Notes: generated by a model not told the origin, from the sequence alone. A stretch of 64,000 nt of DNA from Hymenobacter sp. YC55 (GCF_029433095.1 NZ_JARNTX010000007.1:124001-188000); one strand, 5' to 3'; positions 51,639 to 61,364 are shown, numbered from the stretch's first letter. Numbers and translations are program-made.

Positions 51639-54600
51639 TTACGGTTCAATAACTAGACGCACCGTTTCGCGTTGACCATCTACCAGCAACAAGCAGGTAT
51701 ACAAACCCGGGGCTAGTTGCTGGCCATCCAGGGTCAGGGTGTAGCGCTGCCCTTTACGCACGGCTCCGCTGTAGAGCGAAGCCACTTGCCAGCCCAGCTG
51801 GTTATAGACCAACACCTGCGCCGCCCCGTCCGATACCGGCCGGAAGCTCACCGACGCCTGACCTACGGCTGGGTTCGGGTACACCGACAGGTCCTGCACG
51901 CTGCCTGCTGTTGCTGCCCGTGCTAAAGCGGCCTGATGAGCAGCCATAACCGGTACGGAGGACGTGGTGTTGATCTGGGAATACTTGATGGTGGCGTAGT
52001 CCGAGCCACTGTTGTCATTACTAAAGAAGGCGCTGCTTCCCGTCACGTACACATTACCTGCTGCGTCGAGGGCTAAGGCCACTGCCTGGTCGTTTCCATT
52101 GCCCGGCCCATTGTAGCGGACCTCCCACAGCTGCCGGCCAGTGGCGGCGGCATACTTGAGCGTGGCAAAATCGTAGGCCGTGGCCCCGGTTATGTATACA
52201 TCACCGGCCGCATCCAAAGCTAAATCGACAGGATACGTGAAGCCAGCTACACCGCCGTAACGAGTTTCCCAGAGTTGCCGGCCATCAGTCCTGGCGTACT
52301 TGACAACGAAACCTTGGGTGCCCGTGTTGTTGCTGATCGTGCGCCCCATTACGTACACATCGCCTGCCGCATCTACGGCAACCGCAGCACCCTCACCATA
52401 ACCGTTGTCCGGCCCCTTGTAGCGCGCGACCCATAGCTGCTGACCGTTGGCGGCGTACTTAATAGTAAGACACTCTGAACTAAAGGCTATATAATCGCTC
52501 TTTCCGGTTATGTACACGTTGCCTGCGGCGTCTACGGTTAAGCCATCCACCGTCGCACCTGTGCCAGTACCAAAAGTGGGGAAACGGGCATCCCAGACTT
52601 GCTGGCCGGTTGTTCCATTGTACTTGATCGTCGCGAATACAATCCGGCTGTTGCTGTTGAAGATACCCGACACGTACACATTGCCCGCCGCGTCTAGGAC
52701 CAAGCGACTAGCCCCGTTATAGAAGCTACCTAACGCATTGTAACGAGCTTCCCACAGTTGCTGGCCAGTTGCCCCGTCATATTTAACAGTAGCATATTCG
52801 GCGGAGCTGACGCCAAAAGCCCCCCCCGTTACATACACGTTACCCGCGTTGTCTAGGGCCATATCAGCAGCGCTGGCACTTCCCCTATCAGTTCCTCCAT
52901 AACGGGCCTCCCACAGTTGCTGGCCGGTGGCCCCATCATATTTTAGCGTGAGGTAGTCGGTACCAAAGCCAACCTCCATGGCATTACTGCCTGTCACGTA
53001 TACATTACCGGCGGCGTCTACGACTAGCTTGACCGGCCGGCCATAACTGTTAAGAGGGTTGTGGTAACGAGTTTTCCATAGCTCTTGGCCATTGGCGGCG
53101 TACTTGATAGTAACGTAGTCTACGTTGCTGCTGCCGCTGCTTTGGGAGCTACCAACAACGTACACGTTACCAGCGGCATCCACGGCTACGTCTACCGCCA
53201 CGTCATCACTGTTGTCGGCCCAGTTATACGCGGCTTGCCACGACTGCTGGCCGCTGGCCCCAGCGTATTTGACGGTAGCATAGTCCCAGTTATTGTTACT
53301 GCCAGCAACGGAGCTTCCCGTGGTGTACACGTTACCGGCCGGGTCAACCGCTACGCCGCCTGGCACGTCGTTGTTATCGGCCGGCCCGTTGTAGCGAATG
53401 GCCCACAGCTGCTGCCCGCTGCCTCCGGCATATTTAACTGTTGCCTGGTCGCTCAGGCCATCATTGTTATAGGAAAGGCCCGTTACCAGCACATTATTGG
53501 TGGCGTCTACCACCAGCTCTGTTGCCTCATCATATCCCTCGTCGGGCCCGTTGTAGCGGGCTTCCCACAACTGCTGCCCACTGCTTGCGGCGTACTTGAT
53601 AGTGGCGTAGTCCCAGTTGCTGTTACCCTTATTGGAGTAGCCTGTCACCAGCACATTGCCGGTTGCATCCATGGCTAAGCTAGTGGCCTCGTCGTAGCCG
53701 TTGCCGGCCCCGTTGTAGCGGGTTTCCCAAAGTGGCTGCCCAGTGGCTGAATACTTGACCGTGGCGTAGTCGTAGCTGCTGCCGTTGTCGGAAGTGCCGG
53801 TTACGGCCACGTTGCCGGCCGCATCCACAGCTACGTCCGATACCAGGTCGTAGCCGTTGCCTGGTGCATTATAGGTAGCGGCCCACGTCTGCTGGCCGCC
53901 AGCAGTGTACTTGACGGTTACGTAGTCGCTCTGATTGCCCGCGTAGGAGGTGCCCGTCACGTACACGTTGCTGGCCGCATCTACCGCTAGGTTGGTGGTC
54001 AGGTTATCACTGTTACTAGCCCCGGTGTAGCGAGCAGCCCACAGCTGTTGGCCACCTGCCCCGGCGTACTTAACGGTGGCATAACTATACTTGCCGGCAT
54101 TGTTAGTGGAATACCCGGTCACGTACACATTGCTTGCGGCATCCACTACTATGTCCGTCGCAACATTGTATCTGGAAGTAAGGAGGCCTAATCCTCTATA
54201 AGTAGCTTGCCAGAGTTGCTGGCCATCAGCCGAGTACTTGAGGGTGACATAGCTGTAGCTACTAGCAGGACCAGACGATGTCCCGGTCACGTACACATTG
54301 CCCGCCGCATCTAGGGTTATAGCTGTTGCCAAATCTAAACTATTGTTTGGTCCGCTGTAGCGGGCTTGCCAGAGTTGCTGCCCACTAGCTCCATCGTATT
54401 TGACGATAGCATAATCGTAGCTTCGAACACTAAGTGAATACCCCGCCACATAGGTGTTGCCAGCGGCGTCAACTACTACATCCGTTGCCACTTCATAACT
54501 GTCGCCAAAGCCATTGTAGCGGGCCGCCCATACTTCGCTTATTGGTCCGGCAAGGGGAGCAGAGCTAGTTGCTGCTTTGGGCATCGGGGCTAGCTTGCTG

Positions 54601-54848
54601 CTTGCGTGTTGCAGCGGACGCGGCCGGGCTGGCTTGAGAGGCCCTTTCGATCTGGCAGCGGCTCCGGTAGGTGCTTGGGCATAGTGCAGAGCCGTTACAG
54701 TGGGGGGCAGCGGTATGCGCTGGGGCAAAACGAGGTGCGGGGCCTGACTTTGGGTGGAAGGCTTGGCGGCGCCGGACTGCGCGTAGGCAACCACTACCGG
54801 CATCAATAAGCCTATTGCTAGCAGCAAACGAATAAGGAAAGGGTTCAT
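51639..54848 (-). CDS. Secreted SBBP beta-propeller-repeat protein with T9SS sorting domain
   Basis: 1069 residues from ATG 54848 (signal peptide MNPFLIRLLLAIGLLMPVVV ... YAQ). After a Pro/Ser-rich linker there are 16 repeats of about 55 residues of the SBBP (seven-bladed beta-propeller) type: AGNVYVTGYS, DYATVKYAG, GQQLWEARYNGPGN. The C-terminus is a T9SS type A sorting domain (LSVYPNPAVGQASVSF ... LAPGLYTCLLLVDGQ). Such proteins are exported through the type IX system to the surface; their ligands are unknown. The upstream gap of ~520 bp separates it from a broken hydrolase gene. Confidence 0.9.
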   Translation of the reverse strand: MNPFLIRLLLAIGLLMPVVVAYAQSGAAKPSTQSQAPHLVLPQRIPLPPTVTALHYAQAPTGAAARSKGPLKPARPRPLQHASSKLAPMPKAATSSAPLAGPISEVWAARYNGFGDSYEVATDVVVDAAGNTYVAGYSLSVRSYDYAIVKYDGASGQQLWQARYSGPNNSLDLATAITLDAAGNVYVTGTSSGPASSYSYVTLKYSADGQQLWQATYRGLGLLTSRYNVATDIVVDAASNVYVTGYSTNNAGKYSYATVKYAGAGGQQLWAARYTGASNSDNLTTNLAVDAASNVYVTGTSYAGNQSDYVTVKYTAGGQQTWAATYNAPGNGYDLVSDVAVDAAGNVAVTGTSDNGSSYDYATVKYSATGQPLWETRYNGAGNGYDEATSLAMDATGNVLVTGYSNKGNSNWDYATIKYAASSGQQLWEARYNGPDEGYDEATELVVDATNNVLVTGLSYNNDGLSDQATVKYAGGSGQQLWAIRYNGPADNNDVPGGVAVDPAGNVYTTGSSVAGSNNNWDYATVKYAGASGQQSWQAAYNWADNSDDVAVDVAVDAAGNVYVVGSSQSSGSSNVDYVTIKYAANGQELWKTRYHNPLNSYGRPVKLVVDAAGNVYVTGSNAMEVGFGTDYLTLKYDGATGQQLWEARYGGTDRGSASAADMALDNAGNVYVTGGAFGVSSAEYATVKYDGATGQQLWEARYNALGSFYNGASRLVLDAAGNVYVSGIFNSNSRIVFATIKYNGTTGQQVWDARFPTFGTGTGATVDGLTVDAAGNVYITGKSDYIAFSSECLTIKYAANGQQLWVARYKGPDNGYGEGAAVAVDAAGDVYVMGRTISNNTGTQGFVVKYARTDGRQLWETRYGGVAGFTYPVDLALDAAGDVYITGATAYDFATLKYAAATGRQLWEVRYNGPGNGNDQAVALALDAAGNVYVTGSSAFFSNDNSGSDYATIKYSQINTTSSVPVMAAHQAALARAATAGSVQDLSVYPNPAVGQASVSFRPVSDGAAQVLVYNQLGWQVASLYSGAVRKGQRYTLTLDGQQLAPGLYTCLLLVDGQRETVRLVIEP

Positions 54849-55373
54849 AGCAACGAACATTAAGGGTGGAGGTGCAACTTCCATTTCAACTACCAGCCAC
54901 AGCCAACGAGCGCAATCAAACGCAACAACGCCACTAGCCCTCTACTTACCCCGCAAAATCGACGCCTCGCCCTGTATAGTAGTAGGTACTAATTAAGTTG
55001 AATTAAGCGAACAACGGCAGCTTCTAAGGCTAAATATTCTTCGCTAAACACCAGAATTTCAACTTGCTAATGTAGGCTCCATGCAGCCTAAGCTAAGCCG
55101 GAAGTACCGGTGTTAGGAGCGCGTCCCTCTTTTCTCATTCCCACCGATAAGGGGCCCATATCGTACCTAAACTATCACAATCGCCCGTGGCCCATCCGGG
55201 TTATTCAACTTCGGGACCTGTTCTAGAATACCCATGTCAAAAGGGATGTGCCATTTTACATCCGAGGTAGGCACGATTAGTAATTTGCGGCTGCCAAATC
55301 ACCATTTGAATGAACGCCTTTCAGGGGTACAGTAGGGTGAATTTGCTCCCCGGACGGGCAGCAACGACTAGAC
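54849..55373. other. Gap (about 525 bp)
   Basis: No gene. Contains the partial third copy of the dispersed palindrome (GATAAGGGGCCCATATC at 55146-55162). Confidence 0.45.
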
Positions 55374-56161
55374 TTACGAAAGCGCGGCCAGCCAGCGCTG
55401 CACTAAGGCCGCATCTTCGGGCCATGTGGACTGGCCAAGCATGGCGTGGCTGCGGCCGGGCAGTTCGTGGTAGTCGGTGACAGAGCCGGCGTGGCGGTAG
55501 TGCCGGTAATTGGCGCGGTTGAGGGCCGCGGGCATGATGCGGTCGGCCCCGCCGGCTAAGAACAGCAGCGGCGCGTGCGGCCGGTGGAAGTTGACGCGGG
55601 CGTCCCAACCGAAGGCGCCGCGCATGGTCTTTTTCGATTCGGGCGCGGCCAACTGGTGTTAGTATTTCCGCTGGTCGGCTAGGGGGAGGCTATTGGCAAT
55701 GGCGTCCTGCCACTGCGCGAAGGTGGGCAGAAACGTCGTGTTCAGGGAAGAAAAGAGGCCCAGCATCGGCAGGACGGACCGGACTAGGGACCAGTTGGCC
55801 ACCACGACGCCCAGGGGCGGCGCCGACTCGATGGCCACGCCGGCGGCCACGGCGTCCTGCTGGAGGAGCAGTTGCACGAGGAGCCCGCCGAAGGAGTGCC
55901 CGATCACAATGGGCTTGGTGGGCAGTTGCGCGATGAAGTCGCTGTATACCCGCAGCACATCGGCCAAGCGATTGTGGGCGATGGGCGAGTGCGGGTGTTG
56001 GCTACGCAGTTCGGCGGCCGGGGCCTCTTGCGGGGCCAGTCGGGGGCGTAGCAGGTGTAGCCGTGGTCTTCAAAGTATGCCTTCCAGTTATCCCAACTCG
56101 CGGATGTGACGACCGCACCTGTGATGAAAACAATGGTGGAACTACTAGAGGCTGCACTCAT
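55374..56161 (-). pseudogene. Alpha/beta hydrolase, broken by frameshift and in-frame stop
   Basis: The frame starts at 56161 (MSAASSSSTIVFITGAVVTS ... WDNWKAYFEDHGYTCYAPDW). Near 56030-56040 one G is missing (AAGAGG where AAGGAGG would keep the frame), after which the protein continues one frame over: AAELRSQHPHSPIAHN, then the nucleophile elbow IVIGHSFGGLLVQLLLQQ. A TAA at about 55659 then interrupts QRKY and HQLAAPESKKTMRG in the same frame. The C-terminal part ends with the acid and base regions (LFLAGGADRIMP, GRSHAMLGQ). Two independent lesions make this a real pseudogene, unlikely to be one sequencing error. Confidence 0.8.
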
Positions 56162-56525
56162 AGAACAAACATAACTCTCCTTTGAATGCCTGGCAACGGG
56201 TCGGCATTAGATGCCAACGGGCCGCTGCCGGGTCCGGGAGTTTAAGAAACTTGTTGACGATTCCTTGTTCACGAAATGCCCGAATGGGTGAGTTTCGTGA
56301 ACTCCCATTTCGTTATGCTAAGTGGTTCTGCATGCAATACTCCCAGTCAGGCGGCAAAGCAGAAGTGAGGACAGCGTGAAAGAGCAACTGAACGAACTGC
56401 GTATGGTGATTTAAGCAGGCAGTGCGGCTGCCCGGTTAACTTTTGTGCCAAACTTTTAACCAAGGCCACTGCTGCCAGGCGCTGCGCGACGGCCGGGTTT
56501 GTTTAAGCCCTTTTTCGTTTCTGAC
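56162..56525. other. Gap (about 360 bp)
   Basis: Between the hydrolase pseudogene start and the DUF1348 gene end. No gene recognised. CAAACATA at 56166-56173 would be a -7 box on the minus strand but is too close to the start codon. Confidence 0.4.
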
Positions 56526-56996
56526 TTACGGGCACTCGTCGGCCAGTCCGGGGTGATCCCCTGGCCGGGGGCCGAGCGGCCAGCGAAACTTGCGCTCGGC
56601 TTCGCTAATGGGCACGTCGTTGATGCTGGCTTCCCGCCGGTGCATGAGTCCCTGCGCGTCGAACGCCCACTGCTCGTTGCCGTACGCGCGGAACCAGTTG
56701 CCCTCGTCCGTGTGGTATTCATACTGGAAACGGACCGCGATGTGGTTCTCGTGGAAAGCCCATACTTCCTTTACGAGCCGGTACTCCCATTCCCGCTGCC
56801 ACTTGTGGGTCAGAAAAGTGACGATGGCTTCCCGGCCCTTAATAAAGAGGCTGCGATTGCGCCATTGGCTCGTAGGCGTGTAGGCGAGGGACACTCGCTC
56901 GGGGTCCCGGGAGTTCCACGCGTCTTCCGCCAAGCGTGCTTTTTGGCGCGCGGTTTCCAGCGTAAAGGGAGGTAGCGGGGGGCGTAGTTCAGACAT
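56526..56996 (-). CDS. DUF1348 / NTF2-like protein
   Basis: 156 residues. Family blocks: TLETARQKARLAEDAWNSRD, ERVSLAYTPTSQWRNRSLFI, KGREAIVTFLTHKWQREWEY, RLVKEVWAFHENHIAVRFQY, SINDVPISEAERKFRWPLG. DUF1348 has the NTF2-like (SnoaL) cone fold and is often near redox genes. No signal peptide. It is divergent from the TetR gene, which may control it. Confidence 0.9.
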   Translation of the reverse strand: MSELRPPLPPFTLETARQKARLAEDAWNSRDPERVSLAYTPTSQWRNRSLFIKGREAIVTFLTHKWQREWEYRLVKEVWAFHENHIAVRFQYEYHTDEGNWFRAYGNEQWAFDAQGLMHRREASINDVPISEAERKFRWPLGPRPGDHPGLADECP

Positions 56997-57133
56997 GATT
57001 GGAAAAGTAAGGGGAGCTTAAGGTCAGGCAGGGGTCGATAGTGCCTGGCGATTTAAAAGTAGATAGAACGGTCAGTATACTCCAAGTCTAGTTACCTTGG
57101 GGCTTCGCTGAGTTCGAAAAGACCTGTCCGCTC

Positions 57134-57739
57134 ATGAGTGCCCTTCCTTCTCGTACTCCCCCTAGTAAGTCGGTGGCCCGCCAGCGCATTCTCACCGCTG
57201 CGCACCGCTTATTCTACACCCAAGGCATCCGGGCCACCGGCGTCGAGGAATTAGTGACAACTGCCGGGGTCGCTCGCATGTCGTTCTACAAGCATTTCCC
57301 CTCCAAGCAAGCACTGGTCGTCGCGTTTCTGCAGGAGCGCCACCACAGCTGGCAGCAGCAGTTGGAGCAGCAAGCCAAGGCCCGCTCCGCCACGCCTGCC
57401 GAGGAAATACGCGCCATCTTCCACGTGCTGAAGGAGTGGTTTAGCGAAGCTAACTTTCGCGGTTGCGCCTTTATCAACACAGTGCTCGAAACGGCGGACC
57501 CCCATACGCAGGAGCATCTGCTGGCTCGTCAGCACAAGGCCGTACTACGCACCTATCTGGAAGGGCTCCTGCGAGCGGGTCAGTTTCGCGACCCCGTGCA
57601 GGGGGCGGCCCAGTTGCTGCTGCTCATCGATGGGGCCATCGTCCGGGCGCAGCTTGGCGACGGCCCCACGGCGGCCACTAGCGCGCTGGCCTTGGCCGAA
57701 CTGCTATTGGGTGGGCGGCAGCGTTCTGCGGCAATCTGA
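57134..57739 (+). CDS. TetR/AcrR-family transcriptional regulator
   Basis: 201 residues. N-terminal TetR helix-turn-helix: RQRILTAAHRLFYTQGIRAT, then GVEELVTTAGVARMSFYKHF (residues about 12-60). The ligand-binding part is helical (AEEIRAIFHVLKEWFSEANF). The cysteine in NFRGCAFINTVLE is typical of the TetR_C_16/YcdC-like group. It sits 137 bp from the divergent DUF1348 gene. Ligand unknown. Confidence 0.9.
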   Translation: MSALPSRTPPSKSVARQRILTAAHRLFYTQGIRATGVEELVTTAGVARMSFYKHFPSKQALVVAFLQERHHSWQQQLEQQAKARSATPAEEIRAIFHVLKEWFSEANFRGCAFINTVLETADPHTQEHLLARQHKAVLRTYLEGLLRAGQFRDPVQGAAQLLLLIDGAIVRAQLGDGPTAATSALALAELLLGGRQRSAAI

Positions 57740-57900
57740 GTCCTTCTTCTGTCCTGCTAATTTAAGCCAACTCAGCTTACCGGGGGCCTAGTACGATGTC
57801 CCGTTGCATCGCCTATCTGCCGTGCGTTACTCGACCACTTCAGTCCGCACCTATCCCGCTCCCTTCGGGGCCGCCACCCCGGGGGCCAAGCAGCAGGAGG

Positions 57901-58287
57901 TTACACAGCTTGGAAGGACGCTAGGATTGCCGGGTCATCGGACCGCCGAGTACCCACTACCGCCTCGTGATGCAGGTAGCCCCAGTCGCACATGGCTTGC
58001 ACCACGGACAGCAGCGTGCGACTGTGGGCGGTGCACTCGTACTCAACTGTAATGGGCCGGGTGTCGCACACGGTGCGTTTCACCAGCTGGTTCAGCTCCA
58101 TCTCCTGTAGCTCCCGGGAAAGAATGCGGGGCGTAATGTTGATTTCGCGGCTCAGTTCCTTGAAGCGGTATTTACGCTGCAGCAGGACCGCCAAGATGAC
58201 AAGCTTCCACTTGCCGCTGATCACGTCCAGCGTGTCGCGCACGGCCTGGTGCTGGCTTTTGGAATGAGAACCGGGGCAGATGGGCAT
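57901..58287 (-). CDS. HxlR-family transcriptional regulator 1
   Basis: 128 residues from ATG 58287. The HxlR winged helix is complete: VRDTLDVISGKWKLVILAVL, KYRFKELSREINITPRILSR, ELQEMELNQLVKRTVCDTRP, VEYECTAHSRTLLSVVQAMC, DWGYLHHE. The usual N-terminal redox Cys is present (MPICPGS). A longer frame to 58509 runs through the promoter region and is not used. It is divergent from the LLM oxidoreductase gene and probably regulates it. Its own -7 box is at 58332-58339. Confidence 0.9.
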   Translation of the reverse strand: MPICPGSHSKSQHQAVRDTLDVISGKWKLVILAVLLQRKYRFKELSREINITPRILSRELQEMELNQLVKRTVCDTRPITVEYECTAHSRTLLSVVQAMCDWGYLHHEAVVGTRRSDDPAILASFQAV

Positions 58288-58290
58288 GGT

Positions 58291-58319
58291 GGTATCCTTT
58301 TGGTTATCGGTATCCTTTT
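58291..58319. promoter_or_regulatory. Direct repeats in the HxlR/LLM divergent promoter
   Basis: GGTATCCTTTT occurs at 58291-58301 and again at 58309-58319, 18 bp apart, just upstream of the HxlR start. A GTTATC / GATAAC inverted pair overlaps them. A likely HxlR operator. Confidence 0.45.
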
Positions 58320-58331
58320 TGTAATTGATAA

Positions 58332-58339
58332 CAAAGCTA
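58332..58339 (-). promoter_or_regulatory. Bacteroidota -7 box for HxlR 1
   Basis: TAGCTTTG on the minus strand, an exact TANNTTTG match, 45 bp upstream of the HxlR start. No clear -33 TTTG. Confidence 0.5.
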
Positions 58340-58353
58340 CCTATCCGGGCCCA

Positions 58354-58361
58354 TAGTTTTG
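58354..58361 (+). promoter_or_regulatory. Bacteroidota -7 box for the LLM oxidoreductase gene
   Basis: TAGTTTTG, exact TANNTTTG match, 64 bp upstream of the start at 58425 and 14 bp from the opposing -7 box, so the two divergent promoters face each other closely and could be controlled together. Confidence 0.5.
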
Positions 58362-58424
58362 TTTCCGCCAGCGAAAATGACGGGCTAGACCGTCGTCTGC
58401 CCCGCTGAGCGAAAACCAATCCTG

Positions 58425-59447
58425 ATGGAGCTTGGAATAGATAGTTTTTTAGCGGCGCTTTTCGAAACCGGCCCTGGGAGCGCTTCCGGGGCGTCGGCGT
58501 TGGGTGCACTGCTTGACCGCGTCGCGTGGGCCGACCAGGTGGGCCTGGACGTGTTCGGCATCGGCGAGCACCACCGTCCTGAATTCCTCGACTCGGCCCC
58601 AGCCGTTATCCTGGCGGCCGCCGCGGCCCGCACCACCCGCATCCGCCTGACCAGCGCCGTGACAGTCCTTTCAGCGGCCGACCCCGTGCGCGTGTTTCAG
58701 GAATTTGCCACCCTGGACCTGCTTTCGCAAGGCCGGGCCGAAATCGTGGCCGGGCGCGGCTCGTCCACCGATGCCTTCCCGCTCTTTGGCTTCGACCTAC
58801 ACCACTATGACGCCCTGTTTGCTGAAAAGCTCGACCTACTGCTGCAGCTACGGACTGAAGCACACCCGCACTGGTCGGGCCGGTTTCGGCCGGCGCTCAC
58901 AGGCCAGGGCGTGTACCCCCGGCCGGTACAAGCGCAACTGCCCGTCTGGCTGGGATTAGGCGGCACGCCGGCCTCGTTCGTGCGGGCCGGTGAGTTGGGC
59001 CTGCCGCTCATGGTGGCCGTCATTGGGGGCGAAACGCACCGCTTTCGGCCTTTGGTGGACCTCTACCGCGAAGCCGGACGCCAGGCGGGCTTTGCGCCGG
59101 AGCAACTGCGCGTGGGTTTGCATGCCCCCGGGTATGTGGCCGCGACGACAACGCAAGCCGCCGAGGAGTACTACCCGGGCTACGCGAAGCTTATGACCCG
59201 GCTGGGGAAAGAGCGCGGCTGGCCGCCCGTGACGCGGGTTGGCTTCGACGCGCAACGAGGGCCCCTGGGGGCTTACCTCATCGGCAGCCCCGCCGAGGTG
59301 GCCGCCAAGATTCACCGCCATAGCCTGGCCCTAGGCGGGCTGGACCGCGTCACGATTCAGATGGATAACCCGTGGCTGCCGCAGGTTCAGCTACTGCACG
59401 CCATTGAGCTGCTAGGCACGCAAGTAGCCCCGCTGCTGCGCGGATAA
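58425..59447 (+). CDS. LLM-class flavin-dependent oxidoreductase
   Basis: 340 residues of the luciferase-like monooxygenase TIM-barrel family, which uses FMNH2 or F420. Recognised blocks: WADQVGLDVFGIGEHHRPEF near residue 35, RIRLTSAVTVLSAADPVRVF, EFATLDLLSQGRAEIVAGRG, LPVWLGLGGTPASFVRAGEL, and AHPHWSGRFRP. The EHHRPEF and VAGRGS motifs are those of the group often annotated as atypical LLM oxidoreductases next to HxlR regulators. First gene of a probable run with 59565 and 60546. Substrate unknown. Confidence 0.9.
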   Translation: MELGIDSFLAALFETGPGSASGASALGALLDRVAWADQVGLDVFGIGEHHRPEFLDSAPAVILAAAAARTTRIRLTSAVTVLSAADPVRVFQEFATLDLLSQGRAEIVAGRGSSTDAFPLFGFDLHHYDALFAEKLDLLLQLRTEAHPHWSGRFRPALTGQGVYPRPVQAQLPVWLGLGGTPASFVRAGELGLPLMVAVIGGETHRFRPLVDLYREAGRQAGFAPEQLRVGLHAPGYVAATTTQAAEEYYPGYAKLMTRLGKERGWPPVTRVGFDAQRGPLGAYLIGSPAEVAAKIHRHSLALGGLDRVTIQMDNPWLPQVQLLHAIELLGTQVAPLLRG

Positions 59448-59564
59448 CGGCCCCGCTAAGCGCCGGTACAGGCCATAAAATTCCGCTGACTCCTTCCAGA
59501 AAGCATTTTGTCTGGTCCCACCTGGTGGGTGCCCGGATTTTCATTTTCCAAAAAGTTAAACCCT

Positions 59565-60503
59565 ATGAAGCTATTTCTCACCGGCGCCACCGGCTATATC
59601 GGTAGTGTAGTGGCCGAAAAGCTCCAGCAAGCCGGCCACCAGGTAGCCGGGCTGGCGCGCTCCACGGCCTCAGCCGAAATCCTGACAGCCCGGGGCATCG
59701 AAGTCATTCTCGGCGATTTAAATGATGCGCCCGTGCTGGCCGCCGCGGCCCGTGCCGCGGATGGCGTCATTCACGCCGCTTTTAAGCACGAGGGCACGGA
59801 CTTCGGGCAAGCAGTCGAGGTCGAGCAACGGGCCGTGTGGGCGCTGCTCAGCGGCCTGGCTGGCAGCGGCAAGCCGTTCCTGCTCACCAGCGGCACTGCC
59901 GTGCTGGGCGATACCGGCACCCATGTATTCGACGAGCAGACGCCCCTTGCTGCCCGCACGGTCACCTCCGCCGACTCAGCCGATGCAGGCCTGAAGGCGC
60001 TGCTCGGCCGGCTAGCCGTGGAGGATATGGTGCTGCAAGCGGCCGGCGTGCGCGGCATCGTCCTGCGCCCTCCCAACGTGTACGGCCGCTCCGATGGCCA
60101 CGCCGTGCTTGCACTGCTGCGCGGCGCTGCCCAGGCCCTGGGGGCCGTGCCCTATGCCACCGGCACCGCCGACCACCAGTGGTCGTTCGTGCACGTCGAC
60201 GATCTGGCCGACCTCTACCTACTGGCCCTCGACAACAGCCCGGCCAGCGAGCTCTACCACGCCGGGGCCGAACCGGGCCTGCGCACGAAAGGCATCGCCG
60301 AAGCCGTCAGCTTCGGGTTGGGGTTGGCAGGCCGGACGGTCGAGTTGGACCTGCCCGCCTTGGGCGAGGCCCTACGCATGCCCCCGCTGGCCGCTTACTG
60401 GGCTTCCAACAGCCAGTCGTCGAGTGAAAAAGCGCGGCGGGTACTCGGCTGGCAGCCCCGCCACACTCAGATGCTGGCTGACGTGGCCCAGCCTGCCTCT
60501 TAA
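59565..60503 (+). CDS. NAD-dependent epimerase/dehydratase-like (extended SDR)
   Basis: 312 residues from ATG 59565. Rossmann start MKLFLTGATGYIGSVVAEKL (TGxxGxxG). Later blocks: GVIHAAFKHEGTDF, PFLLTSGTAVLGDTG, GIVLRPPNVYGRSDGHAVLA, HQWSFVHVDDLADLYLLALD. The catalytic Tyr-x3-Lys of classic epimerases is not seen at the usual place (GRLAVEDMVLQAAG instead), as in atypical extended SDRs of the YcjD/NmrA-like kind. It lies 118 bp after the LLM gene and 42 bp before the next SDR gene. Confidence 0.85.
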   Translation: MKLFLTGATGYIGSVVAEKLQQAGHQVAGLARSTASAEILTARGIEVILGDLNDAPVLAAAARAADGVIHAAFKHEGTDFGQAVEVEQRAVWALLSGLAGSGKPFLLTSGTAVLGDTGTHVFDEQTPLAARTVTSADSADAGLKALLGRLAVEDMVLQAAGVRGIVLRPPNVYGRSDGHAVLALLRGAAQALGAVPYATGTADHQWSFVHVDDLADLYLLALDNSPASELYHAGAEPGLRTKGIAEAVSFGLGLAGRTVELDLPALGEALRMPPLAAYWASNSQSSSEKARRVLGWQPRHTQMLADVAQPAS

Positions 60504-60545
60504 CTCCATCACTCTCCTGATTTTCCTCATTTTAACCACATAGTC

Positions 60546-61364
60546 ATGACCACCGACGTTGCTTCTAAATCACTCCTCGAACTGATTTCCCTGACGGGCC
60601 GCACGGCTGTCGTCACCGGCGGCACCTCCGGTATTGGACTGGCCACCGCCCACCGCTTCGCCGAAGCCGGGGCCACCGTAGTGCTGGCGGGTCGTAACGA
60701 GCAGAGGGGCCAGAAAGCGCTGGCTGAACTGCCCAGCGAGGCGGGCCAGACGCATAGCTTTATGCCGTTTGATATCGCCGACCCGGCCGCCATTGCAGCG
60801 ACGGTGGCGGCCATCGTAGCGCGCCACGGGGCCATCCACATCTGGGCCAATATCGCGGGCATCTACCCCTTGCAGGACACGCTCAGCGTAGCGCCCGAGC
60901 AGTGGCACCAGGTGATAGCCACTAACTTGAGTGGCACCTTCTTCGCCGCCCGCGAAGCCGCCCGCCAGATGAAGGCCCAGGGCACGGGCGGCGTGATTAT
61001 CAACACCCATTCCACGGGCGCGCACAACACCCCGCCCGGCGGCATGGCGGCCTACGTAGCCTCGAAAGGCGGCGTGAAAGCCCTTACGAAAACCCTGGCT
61101 CACGAGTTCGGGCCAGCCGGCATCCGAGTGCTGGCCGTTTCGCCCACCATGACGGCTACCGAGGGCATTGAGCGCCAGGCGGTGGATTTGAAGCAGTTGA
61201 CGGGCCTAGACGATGCGCCGGCCATGTTTGCGTCCCGGCTGCCGCTGCGGCGCGTGGCCACACCGGACGACGTGGCCCGCGTCTTTTTCTTCGCGGCCTC
61301 GGACCTCTCGCTCATTATGACGGGCAGCGAGCTAGCCGCCGACGCCGGCGAGTTGGTCATGTAA
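60546..61364 (+). CDS. Short-chain dehydrogenase/reductase
   Basis: 272 residues, classical SDR. Coenzyme motif VVTGGTSGIGLATAHRF, NIAG (in IWANIAGIYPLQD), Ser in IINTHSTGAHNTPPG, and Y-x3-K in AAYVASKGGVKALTKTLAHE. The start is in a short spacer after the epimerase-like gene, so co-transcription is likely. Substrate unknown; probably acts on a small alcohol or ketone. Confidence 0.9.
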   Translation: MTTDVASKSLLELISLTGRTAVVTGGTSGIGLATAHRFAEAGATVVLAGRNEQRGQKALAELPSEAGQTHSFMPFDIADPAAIAATVAAIVARHGAIHIWANIAGIYPLQDTLSVAPEQWHQVIATNLSGTFFAAREAARQMKAQGTGGVIINTHSTGAHNTPPGGMAAYVASKGGVKALTKTLAHEFGPAGIRVLAVSPTMTATEGIERQAVDLKQLTGLDDAPAMFASRLPLRRVATPDDVARVFFFAASDLSLIMTGSELAADAGELVM

